64,000 nt of DNA. Origin: Aureibaculum sp. 2308TA14-22 (lineage in GTDB: Bacteria; Bacteroidota; Bacteroidia; Flavobacteriales; Flavobacteriaceae). A program made the translations under genes and the position numbers. This document shows, in pieces, positions 57,239 through 64,000 of this stretch. Position 1 is the first letter of the stretch; each line of letters starts with the position of its first letter. The stretch spans positions 2,940,501-3,004,500 of the forward strand of contig NZ_JBEWXT010000001.1 in NCBI RefSeq assembly GCF_040538665.1. Reading direction: 5' to 3'. The notes beneath the pieces are model-generated. The model ran no database searches. It had not been told where the DNA came from and saw nothing but the letters and a program-made list of their open reading frames with translations.

Positions 57239-57643
57239 TTATTTTTCAAAATACTTTATCTCTGTGGTAACCTCAGCAAATTGTCTGAACATTTCCATAA
57301 CACCACAGTATTTATCTACAGATAAATTTACGGCTTTTTCTATTTTATCTTTTTTTAAATCTGAACCATAAAAATTGTATGTTACATTGACCTTATCATA
57401 AAACTTAGGATGCTCCTCGGTTAAATTAGCTTCAATATCCATTGTAAATTCATCAACTTCAGCTCGCATTTTCTTTAATAAAGAAACAACGTCTAAACCC
57501 GAACAACCTGCCAATGATGATAACATTAATGATTTTGGCCCATACCCTTTTTCATCGCCATCGGCCATAAATAAATTACCCCCACGGTTGGTAGATTCAA
57601 ATTGATTATCGCCTTTCCAAGTTGTTTTTACTGTATTTGTCAT
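57239..57643 (-). CDS. OsmC family protein
   Basis: A 134-residue OsmC/Ohr-like protein. It has the characteristic central helix with the catalytic Cys in LMLSSLAGCSGLDVVSLLKKM and the second Cys in VDKYCGVMEMF. These two Cys support thiol-dependent peroxidase activity on organic hydroperoxides. It is cytoplasmic. It starts 4 bp after the upstream AONS-like gene. Confidence 0.92.
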   Translation of the reverse strand: MTNTVKTTWKGDNQFESTNRGGNLFMADGDEKGYGPKSLMLSSLAGCSGLDVVSLLKKMRAEVDEFTMDIEANLTEEHPKFYDKVNVTYNFYGSDLKKDKIEKAVNLSVDKYCGVMEMFRQFAEVTTEIKYFEK

Positions 57644-57647
57644 TTGT

Positions 57648-58673
57648 TTACATTTTTGTATTAAGTATATTTACTAACTGCTCTAGGTCTTTGTCGGTAT
57701 GATTTGCCGTAATTACAATACGGTTCATTTTCTTTTTATAGGTAGGGTAATTGAAGCTGGTTATTACAATTCCTTCGTTTAAAAATAGGTCATAAGCAGC
57801 GTCGTTTTCAATATACATTGCTGGATAGTTTTTATCGGCAATTATGTTCTTGTTCTTTAAATGGGCAGTTATATACGCCAAGTTTTTGTTGAGTTTTTGG
57901 CGTTGTCGAGCATAAATGTCCTGAGCATCCAAATACGTCTGCAAATATGCGGGATTGGCCGCGGATGAAGATATAAAAACGGATTCTCCCTTTAATGCAT
58001 CAATAAATTTTCGTGTTCCAGCAATACTGCCTCCAGAAAGCCCCAACGCTTTGCCCAATGAACAAACCATAATCTTGTTTAAAATGACCGGATGCTTAAT
58101 CGTTTTGAAAATTCCGTTACCATTCTTTCCTGTTACGCCCAAACTGTGTGATTCATCAACCACTAAAGTGATTTTTTTTTGAGGTGATATTTTATCCAAA
58201 AAATCCATGACCGTTGGCTTGACCTCACGACCGGAAACCGCATCAACGGTAATTACGATGTCTTCCTTTTTATCGTTCAATAATCTGGCATTCAAATGAA
58301 CCCCATCAAACAAAGGCAAACTGCTTTTTGCCAATATAGCCGGATGTGTTTTGGGATAATGAAAGAAAACAGGACTTGTTTTTTCTAAAAAATCGATAAC
58401 CAACCTACCCGCTAATGTTCCCGAAGAAACCGTTAATGAAGCTTCTGCACCTATTTGCTGTGCAAAAAAATCCTCAAACTGATTATAAACGGAAAGTTTA
58501 ATGTTAGAATTTCGAGAACTACCGTAAAACGTTCCCCATTTTTGGATAGATTTCATTAAAATACGCTGAAATTCAGGATGAGTTGCTAGTCCTAAATATC
58601 CTGTTCCACCAAAATAGAGATAGTCTTTCCCATTTATGGCAATGGTTCTATCTGGAAAATTTTTTACGATCAT
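57648..58673 (-). CDS. PLP-dependent aminotransferase/AONS-like acyl-CoA:amino acid ligase family
   Basis: A 341-residue fold-type I PLP enzyme of the 2-amino-3-ketobutyrate ligase/8-amino-7-oxononanoate synthase type. It shows YLYFGGTGYLGLATHPE, FYGSSRNSN, VVDESHSLGVTG and the PLP lysine in CSLGKALGLSGGSIAGT. It is about 40-50 residues shorter than BioF or Kbl and lacks their usual N-terminal helix, so the reaction is uncertain. Its stop is followed by osmC, and its start shares one base with the stop of the epimerase gene, suggesting coupled function with cell-wall amino acid metabolism. Confidence 0.85.
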   Translation of the reverse strand: MIVKNFPDRTIAINGKDYLYFGGTGYLGLATHPEFQRILMKSIQKWGTFYGSSRNSNIKLSVYNQFEDFFAQQIGAEASLTVSSGTLAGRLVIDFLEKTSPVFFHYPKTHPAILAKSSLPLFDGVHLNARLLNDKKEDIVITVDAVSGREVKPTVMDFLDKISPQKKITLVVDESHSLGVTGKNGNGIFKTIKHPVILNKIMVCSLGKALGLSGGSIAGTRKFIDALKGESVFISSSAANPAYLQTYLDAQDIYARQRQKLNKNLAYITAHLKNKNIIADKNYPAMYIENDAAYDLFLNEGIVITSFNYPTYKKKMNRIVITANHTDKDLEQLVNILNTKM

Positions 58674-59686
58674 TAACGGGTCAGTTTAACTCCAGTACCG
58701 TTCAAATCACTATACGTAATTACGCCGTTTTCAATCACCACACCATCGGCAGTATCGTTTGTAATTAATATAGCTCCGTCCATATCAACATAATCTAACA
58801 AGGGTAATAAGTGAGCAATAGCAGAGATTCCCACAGATGATTCTGTCATACAACCCACCATAGTTGACATGCCTAATTTTCTAGCTTTTTCTAACATCCG
58901 TTTGCCAGAAGTCAATCCTCCGCACTTGGTCAATTTAACATTTACTCCATGAAAGTGATTGTGGCATTTCATAACGTCAGCTTCTACCATGCAACTTTCA
59001 TCGGCTACAATGGGTAAAACCGATTTTAAAAATAAAGTTTTATGTCCGCCCCAATCCCCTGCTTTTAATGGTTGCTCAATAAATTCAACACCTAACTTTT
59101 TTAATTCAATAGCATTTTTTAAGGTTTCGTCAACGGACCATCCACAATTAGCATCTACTCTAAAAACAGCATCAGTATGTTTTCTTAATTCTTTGATTAT
59201 AGCAATATCATCTTCCGTTCCCAATTTTATTTTATACAACGGCCAGAGTTTTTCTTTTAATTTAGACACCATTTTTTCTATGGTATCAATACCTATAGTA
59301 TAATCAGTTATTGGATTATTGCTAATATCAAGTCCCCAATATTCATATAGTTTCATTCCTTTTTTTCGTGCATACAAATCGTTATACGCTAAGTCTAATG
59401 CACATAATGCGAACATGTTTTCTCTTAACTCTTGATACATAACTTGCCAAAAAGCTGCAGGTTCTAACTCTTTGTTTGCATTAATTAATGGTTCTAAAGC
59501 TTTTAAATCGGACGACATTTTTTCAATAGTAGCTCCGTAATAAGGATTAGCGGTAGCCTCACCATAACCTGAGAACTGCCCATCTTTTAGCTCAACGACT
59601 AAACTTTCTTGCACATCTCTAGCTTCTCTAGAAATTCGAAAAGTATGTTCCAGTTTTAATTCGTAAGGTCTTAATATCAGTTGCAT
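58673..59686 (-). CDS. L-Ala-D/L-Glu (dipeptide) epimerase, enolase superfamily
   Basis: The start is MQLILRPYELKLEHTFRIS at 59686; the upstream extension is rejected. It is a 337-residue muconate-lactonising-type enzyme. The catalytic lysine pair is in LYKIKLGTEDD (KxK), the metal ligands in VDANCGWS, FIEQPL and VADESC, and the second lysine in NVKLTKCGG. The family epimerises L-Ala-D-Glu from peptidoglycan turnover to L-Ala-L-Glu. With the NamZ-like gene nearby this suggests muropeptide recycling; specificity is inferred. Confidence 0.87.
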   Translation of the reverse strand: MQLILRPYELKLEHTFRISREARDVQESLVVELKDGQFSGYGEATANPYYGATIEKMSSDLKALEPLINANKELEPAAFWQVMYQELRENMFALCALDLAYNDLYARKKGMKLYEYWGLDISNNPITDYTIGIDTIEKMVSKLKEKLWPLYKIKLGTEDDIAIIKELRKHTDAVFRVDANCGWSVDETLKNAIELKKLGVEFIEQPLKAGDWGGHKTLFLKSVLPIVADESCMVEADVMKCHNHFHGVNVKLTKCGGLTSGKRMLEKARKLGMSTMVGCMTESSVGISAIAHLLPLLDYVDMDGAILITNDTADGVVIENGVITYSDLNGTGVKLTR

Positions 59687-59782
59687 AAAATCAATTTTAT
59701 CAAAGAATAAATTTACTAAAAATAATATCAAGTTCTTGGTATTTATTGTACTTTAGAAATCGAATTTTTAAAATCATAATAA

Positions 59783-60373
59783 ATGCCATTAGTTACTCCT
59801 TTATCATCAGAACACGATATAGAAACCAAAAAATTAGCTGAATTTTTTAATGAAACTTTAGGTTTTTGTCCTAATTCAGTTTTAACAATGCAACGCCGAC
59901 CAGCAATTAGCAAAGCTTTTATCAATTTAAATAAAGCAGTAATGGCAAATGAAGGTAGAGTAACCTCCGCCTTAAAACGAATGATTGCCTGGGTAAGTAG
60001 CAACGCTACAGGTTGTCGTTATTGCCAAGCTCATGCCATTAGAGCTGCTGAACGTTACGGAGCGGAACAGAAACAATTAGATAATATTTGGGAGTACAGA
60101 ACGCATTCTGCATTCAATGAAGCCGAACGTGCTGCTCTTGATTTTTCATTGGCTGCAAGCCAAGTGCCGAATGCTGTTGATGAGGAAATCAAAAAAAGAT
60201 TATATGAGCATTGGGACGAAGGCGAAATTGTAGAAATGCTAGGCGTTATTTCTCTTTTTGGATACCTAAACAGATGGAATGACTCCATGGGCACCACAGT
60301 AGAAGAAGGAGCTATTGAAAGTGGCAACCAATATTTAGGAAAACACGGATGGGAAAAAGGAAAACACATTTAA
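59783..60373 (+). CDS. Carboxymuconolactone decarboxylase (AhpD-like) family protein
   Basis: A 196-residue all-helical protein. The CxxC-x3-H motif in GCRYCQAHAIRAAE is that of AhpD-like peroxidase partners. SAFNEAERAALDFSLAAS and EIVEMLGVISLFGYLNRWNDSM are typical of the peroxidase-related branch. It probably acts in thiol redox defence and not as a decarboxylase. It lies 18 bp before recJ and may share its transcript. Confidence 0.9.
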   Translation: MPLVTPLSSEHDIETKKLAEFFNETLGFCPNSVLTMQRRPAISKAFINLNKAVMANEGRVTSALKRMIAWVSSNATGCRYCQAHAIRAAERYGAEQKQLDNIWEYRTHSAFNEAERAALDFSLAASQVPNAVDEEIKKRLYEHWDEGEIVEMLGVISLFGYLNRWNDSMGTTVEEGAIESGNQYLGKHGWEKGKHI

Positions 60374-60391
60374 TTAGATAAAGTAAGTTAT

Positions 60392-62089
60392 ATGCGTTGG
60401 ACGTTTAAACCAGTACCGCCTTCAGAAAAAGTGAGTCAATTAGCAAAAGAGTTGTCTCTTGATAATCATTTGACTACGCTTTTAGTGCAACGCGATATTG
60501 AAACTTTTGACGAGGCTAAGACTTTTTTTAGACCTAATTTATCAGAATTGCATGATCCTTTTCTTATGCAAGACATGCAAAAAGCGGTAAATCGAATTAA
60601 AACCGCCATTGCTAACAACGAAAACATTTTAATTTTTGGAGATTATGATGTTGATGGCACAACTGCGGTTTCATTAGTTTCTTCTTACATAAAAAGTTAT
60701 TACCCAAATGTTGCTACGTATATTCCCGATAGATATGCCGAAGGTTATGGTATTTCTTTTCAAGGAATTGACTTTGCCGACGACAATGATTTTTCTTTAA
60801 TCATTGCGTTAGATTGTGGTATAAAAGCCATTGAAAAAGTGGATTACGCCACTAAAAAAGGCATAGATTTTATTATTTGTGATCATCACAGACCAGGTGC
60901 AACCCTTCCAAAAGCAGTTGCCATTCTCGACCCAAAAAGAGAAGATTGTAATTATCCTTATAATGAATTGTGTGGTTGCGGAGTTGGTTTTAAATTGGTT
61001 CAGGCATTGGCTTCCAAACGAAATCAGACTATTGAAGATTTAAAGCCCTATTTAGATTTAGTGGCAACTGCTATTGCCGCAGATATTGTGCCCATGACTG
61101 GGGAAAACAGAACACTTGCTTATTTTGGTTTAGAGCAGATAAATACAAATCCGAGAAATGGTATAAAAGCCATAATTCATCATATAAAAAAAGAAATTCT
61201 AACTATAACAGATGTTGTTTTTATTATTGCTCCGCGTATCAATGCAGCAGGAAGAATGAAACATGGTAATTATGCCGTTGAATTACTTTGCGAAGAAGAT
61301 TTTGACAATGCAAAAAACATGGCTGCTGGAATTGAAGTTTTTAATACCAATCGGCGTGATTTAGATAAATTAACAACTATTGAGGCTTTGCAACAAATAG
61401 AAGAAAATAAGGAAACTCAACATTTTTCATCTGTTGTCTATCAAGAAGATTGGCATAAAGGCGTTATCGGTATTGTGGCATCTCGTTTAACGGAAACCTA
61501 TTACCGACCTACACTCGTCTTTACAAAAAGTGGCCATAAATTAGCAGCTTCTGCCCGCTCTGTAAGTGGGTTTGATGTTTATAATGCCTTAGAAGCTTGC
61601 TCAGAATATATTGAACAATTTGGTGGACATAAATACGCAGCGGGGCTTACCCTTTTGGAAAAAAATTATCAGAATTTTAAAGACAAATTTGAAGAAGTGG
61701 TTAAGGATAGTATTTCTAAAGAATTATTAGAGCCCGAAATAAAAATTGATTTAGAGCTAGAATTAGCTGACATTACACCTAAATTTTACAGGATTTTACA
61801 GCAATTCTCCCCTTTTGGTCCACAAAACATGAAACCTGTTTTTGTAAGTAAAAATGTAAAAGACACAGGCTATTCCAAAAAAGTTGGTGCAGACGGAGAT
61901 CACTTAAAATTGAGTATTATTTCGGAAGAGGGTATAAAATTGAACGGCATAGGTTTTAATCTGGGTAATAGGTATAAAGAAATTTCTAACGGTAAACCTT
62001 TTGACCTTGTCTATACTATTGATGAAAATACGTGGAATGGAAATACTTCGCTACAACTAAATGTTAGGGATATAAAAATAGTCGAATAA
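60392..62089 (+). CDS. recJ: Single-stranded-DNA-specific exonuclease RecJ
   Basis: A 565-residue DHH/DHHA1 5'-3' exonuclease. Metal sites are ILIFGDYDVDGTTAVSLV, IALDCGIKA and FIICDHHRPG. The DHHA1 part has GRMKHGNYAVELL and WHKGVIGIVASRLTETY, then SARSVSGFDVYNAL and FGGHKYAAGLTL. The C-terminal OB domain is complete. It acts in recombination and mismatch repair. A DUF559 element is inserted just after its stop. Confidence 0.96.
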   Translation: MRWTFKPVPPSEKVSQLAKELSLDNHLTTLLVQRDIETFDEAKTFFRPNLSELHDPFLMQDMQKAVNRIKTAIANNENILIFGDYDVDGTTAVSLVSSYIKSYYPNVATYIPDRYAEGYGISFQGIDFADDNDFSLIIALDCGIKAIEKVDYATKKGIDFIICDHHRPGATLPKAVAILDPKREDCNYPYNELCGCGVGFKLVQALASKRNQTIEDLKPYLDLVATAIAADIVPMTGENRTLAYFGLEQINTNPRNGIKAIIHHIKKEILTITDVVFIIAPRINAAGRMKHGNYAVELLCEEDFDNAKNMAAGIEVFNTNRRDLDKLTTIEALQQIEENKETQHFSSVVYQEDWHKGVIGIVASRLTETYYRPTLVFTKSGHKLAASARSVSGFDVYNALEACSEYIEQFGGHKYAAGLTLLEKNYQNFKDKFEEVVKDSISKELLEPEIKIDLELELADITPKFYRILQQFSPFGPQNMKPVFVSKNVKDTGYSKKVGADGDHLKLSIISEEGIKLNGIGFNLGNRYKEISNGKPFDLVYTIDENTWNGNTSLQLNVRDIKIVE

Positions 62090-62103
62090 ATATTTTCGGA
62101 GTA

Positions 62104-62134
62104 ATTGTCCCCTTGAGGGGACCTTAGGGGTGTT
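62104..62134 (+). repeat. Left 31-bp inverted repeat of the DUF559 element
   Basis: It begins ATTGTCCCCTTGAGGGGAC and ends CTTAGGGGTGTT. GTCCCC and GGGGAC (62107-62122) form an internal hairpin around TTGA. It equals the reverse complement of 62524-62554 at 30 of 31 positions and shares its design with the repeat inside leuS. Confidence 0.9.
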
Positions 62135-62144
62135 AAACATAAAT

Positions 62145-62510
62145 ATGCGAAACAAAATAATTCCATACAACCCAGAATTAAAAATATTAGCTCGTCAACT
62201 AAGAAAGAATAGTACTTTGCCAGAAGTATTATTATGGCAAAAAATAAAGAAAAAATCTCTAGGAGTTCAATTTCATAGACAAGTACCAATGCTCAATTAC
62301 ATTGTTGATTTTTACTGTCATGAGATTGGCTTAGTAATAGAAATTGATGGTAAAAGTCATGATTTTAACTTTTTGAACGATGCAGACAGACAAGGTAAAA
62401 TTGAAGCCTATGGAGTTCAATTTTTGAGATTTTCTAATGATGACATATTGAATAATATGTTTAGTGTGTCGTTGATTCTTGAAAAGAAAGTTAATGAATT
62501 ATTAGAATAA
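62145..62510 (+). CDS. DUF559 (Vsr-like PD-(D/E)xK) endonuclease domain protein
   Basis: The start is ATG at 62145 (MRNKIIPYNPELKILARQLR), as in family members; a GTG at 62130 lies in the repeat and is less likely. The 121-residue domain shows LPEVLLWQKIKKKSLGVQFHRQ, then IVDFYCHEIGLVIEIDGKSH with Asp55, Glu66 and Asp68 of the nuclease core, and GVQFLRFSNDDIL. It is a stand-alone nuclease domain and no methyltransferase is nearby. It is bracketed by nearly perfect 31-bp inverted repeats, so it appears to be the only gene of a small element. Confidence 0.88.
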   Translation: MRNKIIPYNPELKILARQLRKNSTLPEVLLWQKIKKKSLGVQFHRQVPMLNYIVDFYCHEIGLVIEIDGKSHDFNFLNDADRQGKIEAYGVQFLRFSNDDILNNMFSVSLILEKKVNELLE

Positions 62511-62523
62511 AACAACCATTAAA

Positions 62524-62554
62524 AACACCCCTAAAGTCCCCTCAAGGGGACAAT
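62524..62554 (-). repeat. Right 31-bp inverted repeat of the DUF559 element
   Basis: On the minus strand it begins ATTGTCCCCTTGAGGGGAC and ends TTTAGGGGTGTT, with one difference from the left copy. It starts 14 bp after the DUF559 stop. Flanking bases outside the repeats do not show an obvious target duplication. Confidence 0.9.
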
Positions 62555-62578
62555 CGTTACGATTCAATTCACTTTAAT

Positions 62579-63055
62579 TTATTTTACAAAAATATCTTTT
62601 GAGAGATATGTGTAAACTTTTAATATTTTAATTTTCCCTTCTGAATTGCGTTTTTTTAAGAAAACTATGTCTTCAATAACACCATTAAATACAATATCTC
62701 CATGTTTATTGGGGTTAATTTTAAAATTGAACAACCCACTTCCTGTAGTATCTAAAAAAATTTTGTGATTTGATGCTTTTATAGAATCCAAATCGCTAAT
62801 ATCTGTTTCCGTTGTGATATGAAAAAATGAATATCTTTTATCAATTTCAGATTTTTTTAATCCATCTAAGTCATAATCATAAATGACTTCTCCTATTATA
62901 TTTTCATTAGAAAAAACCGTATCTGGTATTCTATAATCTATAATTTTGCTATTGTTTTTATTAATTTTAACCTCTCTATCTTGAGCTTTATTTTTCGCAC
63001 ATGTTATAAGAACAATTGCCGACAATAAAAAATAAGTAAATCTATTCGGTTTCAT
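62579..63055 (-). CDS. Lipoprotein of unknown function
   Basis: A 158-residue protein with a lipoprotein signal (FTYFLLSAIVLITC). The mature region is one beta-rich domain: NIIGEVIYDYDLDGLKKSEID, YSFFHITTETDISDLDS, GSGLFNFKINPNKHGDIVFNGVIED in separate strands. I recognise no family. It starts 2 bp after rpe on the same strand, so it is probably co-transcribed with it, though its surface location suggests an unrelated job. Confidence 0.7.
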   Translation of the reverse strand: MKPNRFTYFLLSAIVLITCAKNKAQDREVKINKNNSKIIDYRIPDTVFSNENIIGEVIYDYDLDGLKKSEIDKRYSFFHITTETDISDLDSIKASNHKIFLDTTGSGLFNFKINPNKHGDIVFNGVIEDIVFLKKRNSEGKIKILKVYTYLSKDIFVK

Positions 63056-63057
63056 TT

Positions 63058-63708
63058 CTAGCTTTTCTTCAACCCAGCAATCGTTTCTTTCGGATGCTCA
63101 CTCTTAAACACAAAACTACCAGCAACCAACACATCTGCACCAGCGGCAACAAGTTTCGGTGCATTTTTATCGTTTACGCCGCCGTCAATTTCAATCAATG
63201 CTTTTGAGCCTGATTTTTCAATTAAATCTTTAAGCTGTATTACTTTTTTGTAGGTATTTTCAATAAATGATTGTCCACCAAAACCAGGGTTTACGCTCAT
63301 TAATACTACCAAATCCAAGTCGCGTATAATATCTTCCAGCACAGCAATTGGAGTGTGGGGGTTCAATACCACACCTGCTTGCATCCCTTCTGCTTTTATG
63401 GCTTGAATGGTTCTGTGTAGGTGATTACACGTTTCGTAATGCACCGTTAAAATATCCGCTCCAGCATTTTTAAAGTCTTTTATATACCGATCTGGATCTA
63501 CAATCATTAAATGTACATCCATAGGCTTTTTAGCATACTTTTTAATGGCTTTTATAACTGGAATTCCGAATGAAATATTAGGTACAAACATGCCGTCCAT
63601 TACATCAATATGAAACCAATCGGCATCGCTATGATTTATCATTTCTACATCGCGTTGTAGGTTGGCAAAATCGGCCGCTAAAATGGAAGGAGCAATTAAG
63701 TGACTCAT
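63058..63708 (-). CDS. rpe: Ribulose-phosphate 3-epimerase
   Basis: A 216-residue TIM barrel interconverting ribulose 5-phosphate and xylulose 5-phosphate in the pentose phosphate pathway. Metal and catalytic residues are in APSILAADFANL, WFHIDVMDGMFVPN, MDVHLMI, VNPGFGGQSF and IEIDGGVND. A TACTTTTG -10-like element lies at 63731-63724. Confidence 0.96.
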   Translation of the reverse strand: MSHLIAPSILAADFANLQRDVEMINHSDADWFHIDVMDGMFVPNISFGIPVIKAIKKYAKKPMDVHLMIVDPDRYIKDFKNAGADILTVHYETCNHLHRTIQAIKAEGMQAGVVLNPHTPIAVLEDIIRDLDLVVLMSVNPGFGGQSFIENTYKKVIQLKDLIEKSGSKALIEIDGGVNDKNAPKLVAAGADVLVAGSFVFKSEHPKETIAGLKKS

Positions 63709-63832
63709 ACGTTCTGTTTTTTACAAAAGTATGAAATAGACTTTAGTAGTTAGTAGTTAGTGCTTAGTTTTTTTATGGATGGTTGATGGAGATTCTATGC
63801 AAAATGGAGCTTCATAGAGTTGACCGCATAAA

Positions 63833-63864
63833 AAAACGCTTAACAAATAAATGTTAAGCGTTTT
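63833..63864 (-). terminator. Intrinsic terminator of rpoD
   Basis: On the minus strand: AAAACGCTTAAC, an 8-nt loop, GTTAAGCGTTTT and further T. It is a 12-bp stem 27 bp after the rpoD stop. Confidence 0.88.
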
Positions 63865-63891
63865 CTAATCATTATTTTTAGCGTATAAATA

Positions 63892-64000
63892 TTACCCCAA
63901 ATAGGTTCTTAAAATTTTACTTCTTGAAGTATGTTTTAATCTTCTAATAGCTTTTTCTTTAATTTGACGTACTCTTTCGCGAGTTAAATCGAAAGTTTCA
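63892..64000 (-). CDS. rpoD: RNA polymerase sigma factor (sigma-70), C-terminal end, partial
   Basis: The open frame from the right edge encodes [20 protein letters not shown] and then [15 protein letters not shown] before TAA (63892-63894). This is region 4.2 of a primary sigma factor, including the -35-recognition helix, and the short tail is typical of Bacteroidota RpoD. The rest lies outside the window. The gap 63709-63891 holds the terminator and short tagttag direct repeats only. Confidence 0.9.
   Translation of the reverse strand, partial: ETFDLTRERVRQIKEKAIRRLKHTSRSKILRTYLG

Larger units (their letters stand above)
62104..62554. mobile_element. Candidate nuclease-palindrome element (DUF559 type)
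   Basis: A 451-bp unit: 31-bp inverted repeat, DUF559 gene, 31-bp inverted repeat, inserted between recJ and a lipoprotein gene. A solo repeat of the same family lies inside leuS 47 kb away. It has no transposase; the nuclease is the only candidate mobility function. Mobility is inferred from structure alone. Confidence 0.6.

Noticed and set aside
62145-62510. DUF559 protein as a Vsr mismatch-repair or restriction enzyme
   Set aside because: No DNA methyltransferase or specificity gene is adjacent and the protein is a stand-alone domain between inverted repeats.
63748-63772. Short tagttag direct repeats downstream of rpoD
   Set aside because: Too short and too few to call a functional repeat; probably simple sequence.

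Overview
The window is an AT-rich chromosomal segment from a member of the Bacteroidota, most likely Flavobacteriaceae. Supporting signs are several type IX secretion (T9SS) C-terminal sorting domains, a SusC/SusD pair, a fused SecDF, a fused hypoxanthine phosphoribosyltransferase-adenylate kinase, promoters of the Bacteroidota form TTG-N18/20-TAnnTTTG, and the near absence of Shine-Dalgarno sequences. No rRNA, tRNA, CRISPR array or prophage was seen. The gene at each end is cut by the window edge (a TPR/AraC-type regulator on the left, the C-terminus of the primary sigma factor on the right).

Layout. 1-4.2 kb: regulator, crotonase, NtrY-like kinase and a very small T9SS protein. 4.3-12.0 kb: a complete tryptophan operon on the minus strand, trpE-G-D-C-[GIY-YIG gene]-F-[HEPN-like gene]-B-A. 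It is preceded by a promoter, an 18-residue leader peptide with three consecutive Trp codons, and an intrinsic terminator just before trpE, which is a textbook attenuator. 12.0-17.3 kb: two secreted cell-surface proteins, a SemiSWEET transporter and leuS. 17.4-25.8 kb: amidohydrolase, DUF2911 protein, asnB, a GIN-domain protein and an OmpR-type two-component system. Downstream lie three copies of one promoter cassette: one drives a PepSY-like protein, one a shortened copy, and one a stretch with no ORF that ends in the same 3' hairpin module. 26-42.5 kb: mostly housekeeping genes (gyrB, mdh, fhs, secDF, hpt-adk, obg) plus a lipoprotein, a LytTR regulator, a serine hydrolase and an S9 peptidase. 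42.5-50.2 kb: envelope proteins, lepA, and an outer-membrane protein/CotH pair. 50.3-59.7 kb: a DeoR regulator, a frameshifted susC, susD, a NamZ-like muramidase, OsmC, an AONS-like enzyme and an Ala-Glu epimerase, possibly a muropeptide scavenging/recycling region. 59.8-64 kb: AhpD-like protein, recJ, a DUF559 nuclease gene between 31-bp inverted repeats, a lipoprotein, rpe and the rpoD end.

The most unusual theme is a pair of small nuclease genes of unrelated folds (GIY-YIG at 7.7-8.0 kb, DUF559/PD-(D/E)xK at 62.1-62.5 kb). Each is bracketed in inverted orientation by its own family of short palindromes. A further copy of each family lies in frame inside an essential or biosynthetic gene of the same window (trpF; leuS). 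This looks like two parallel nuclease-plus-palindrome selfish or domesticated elements, and I regard it as the best candidate for an under-described system here. The tandem promoter cassettes downstream of the two-component system, with an orphan presumptive small RNA, are the second-best candidate.
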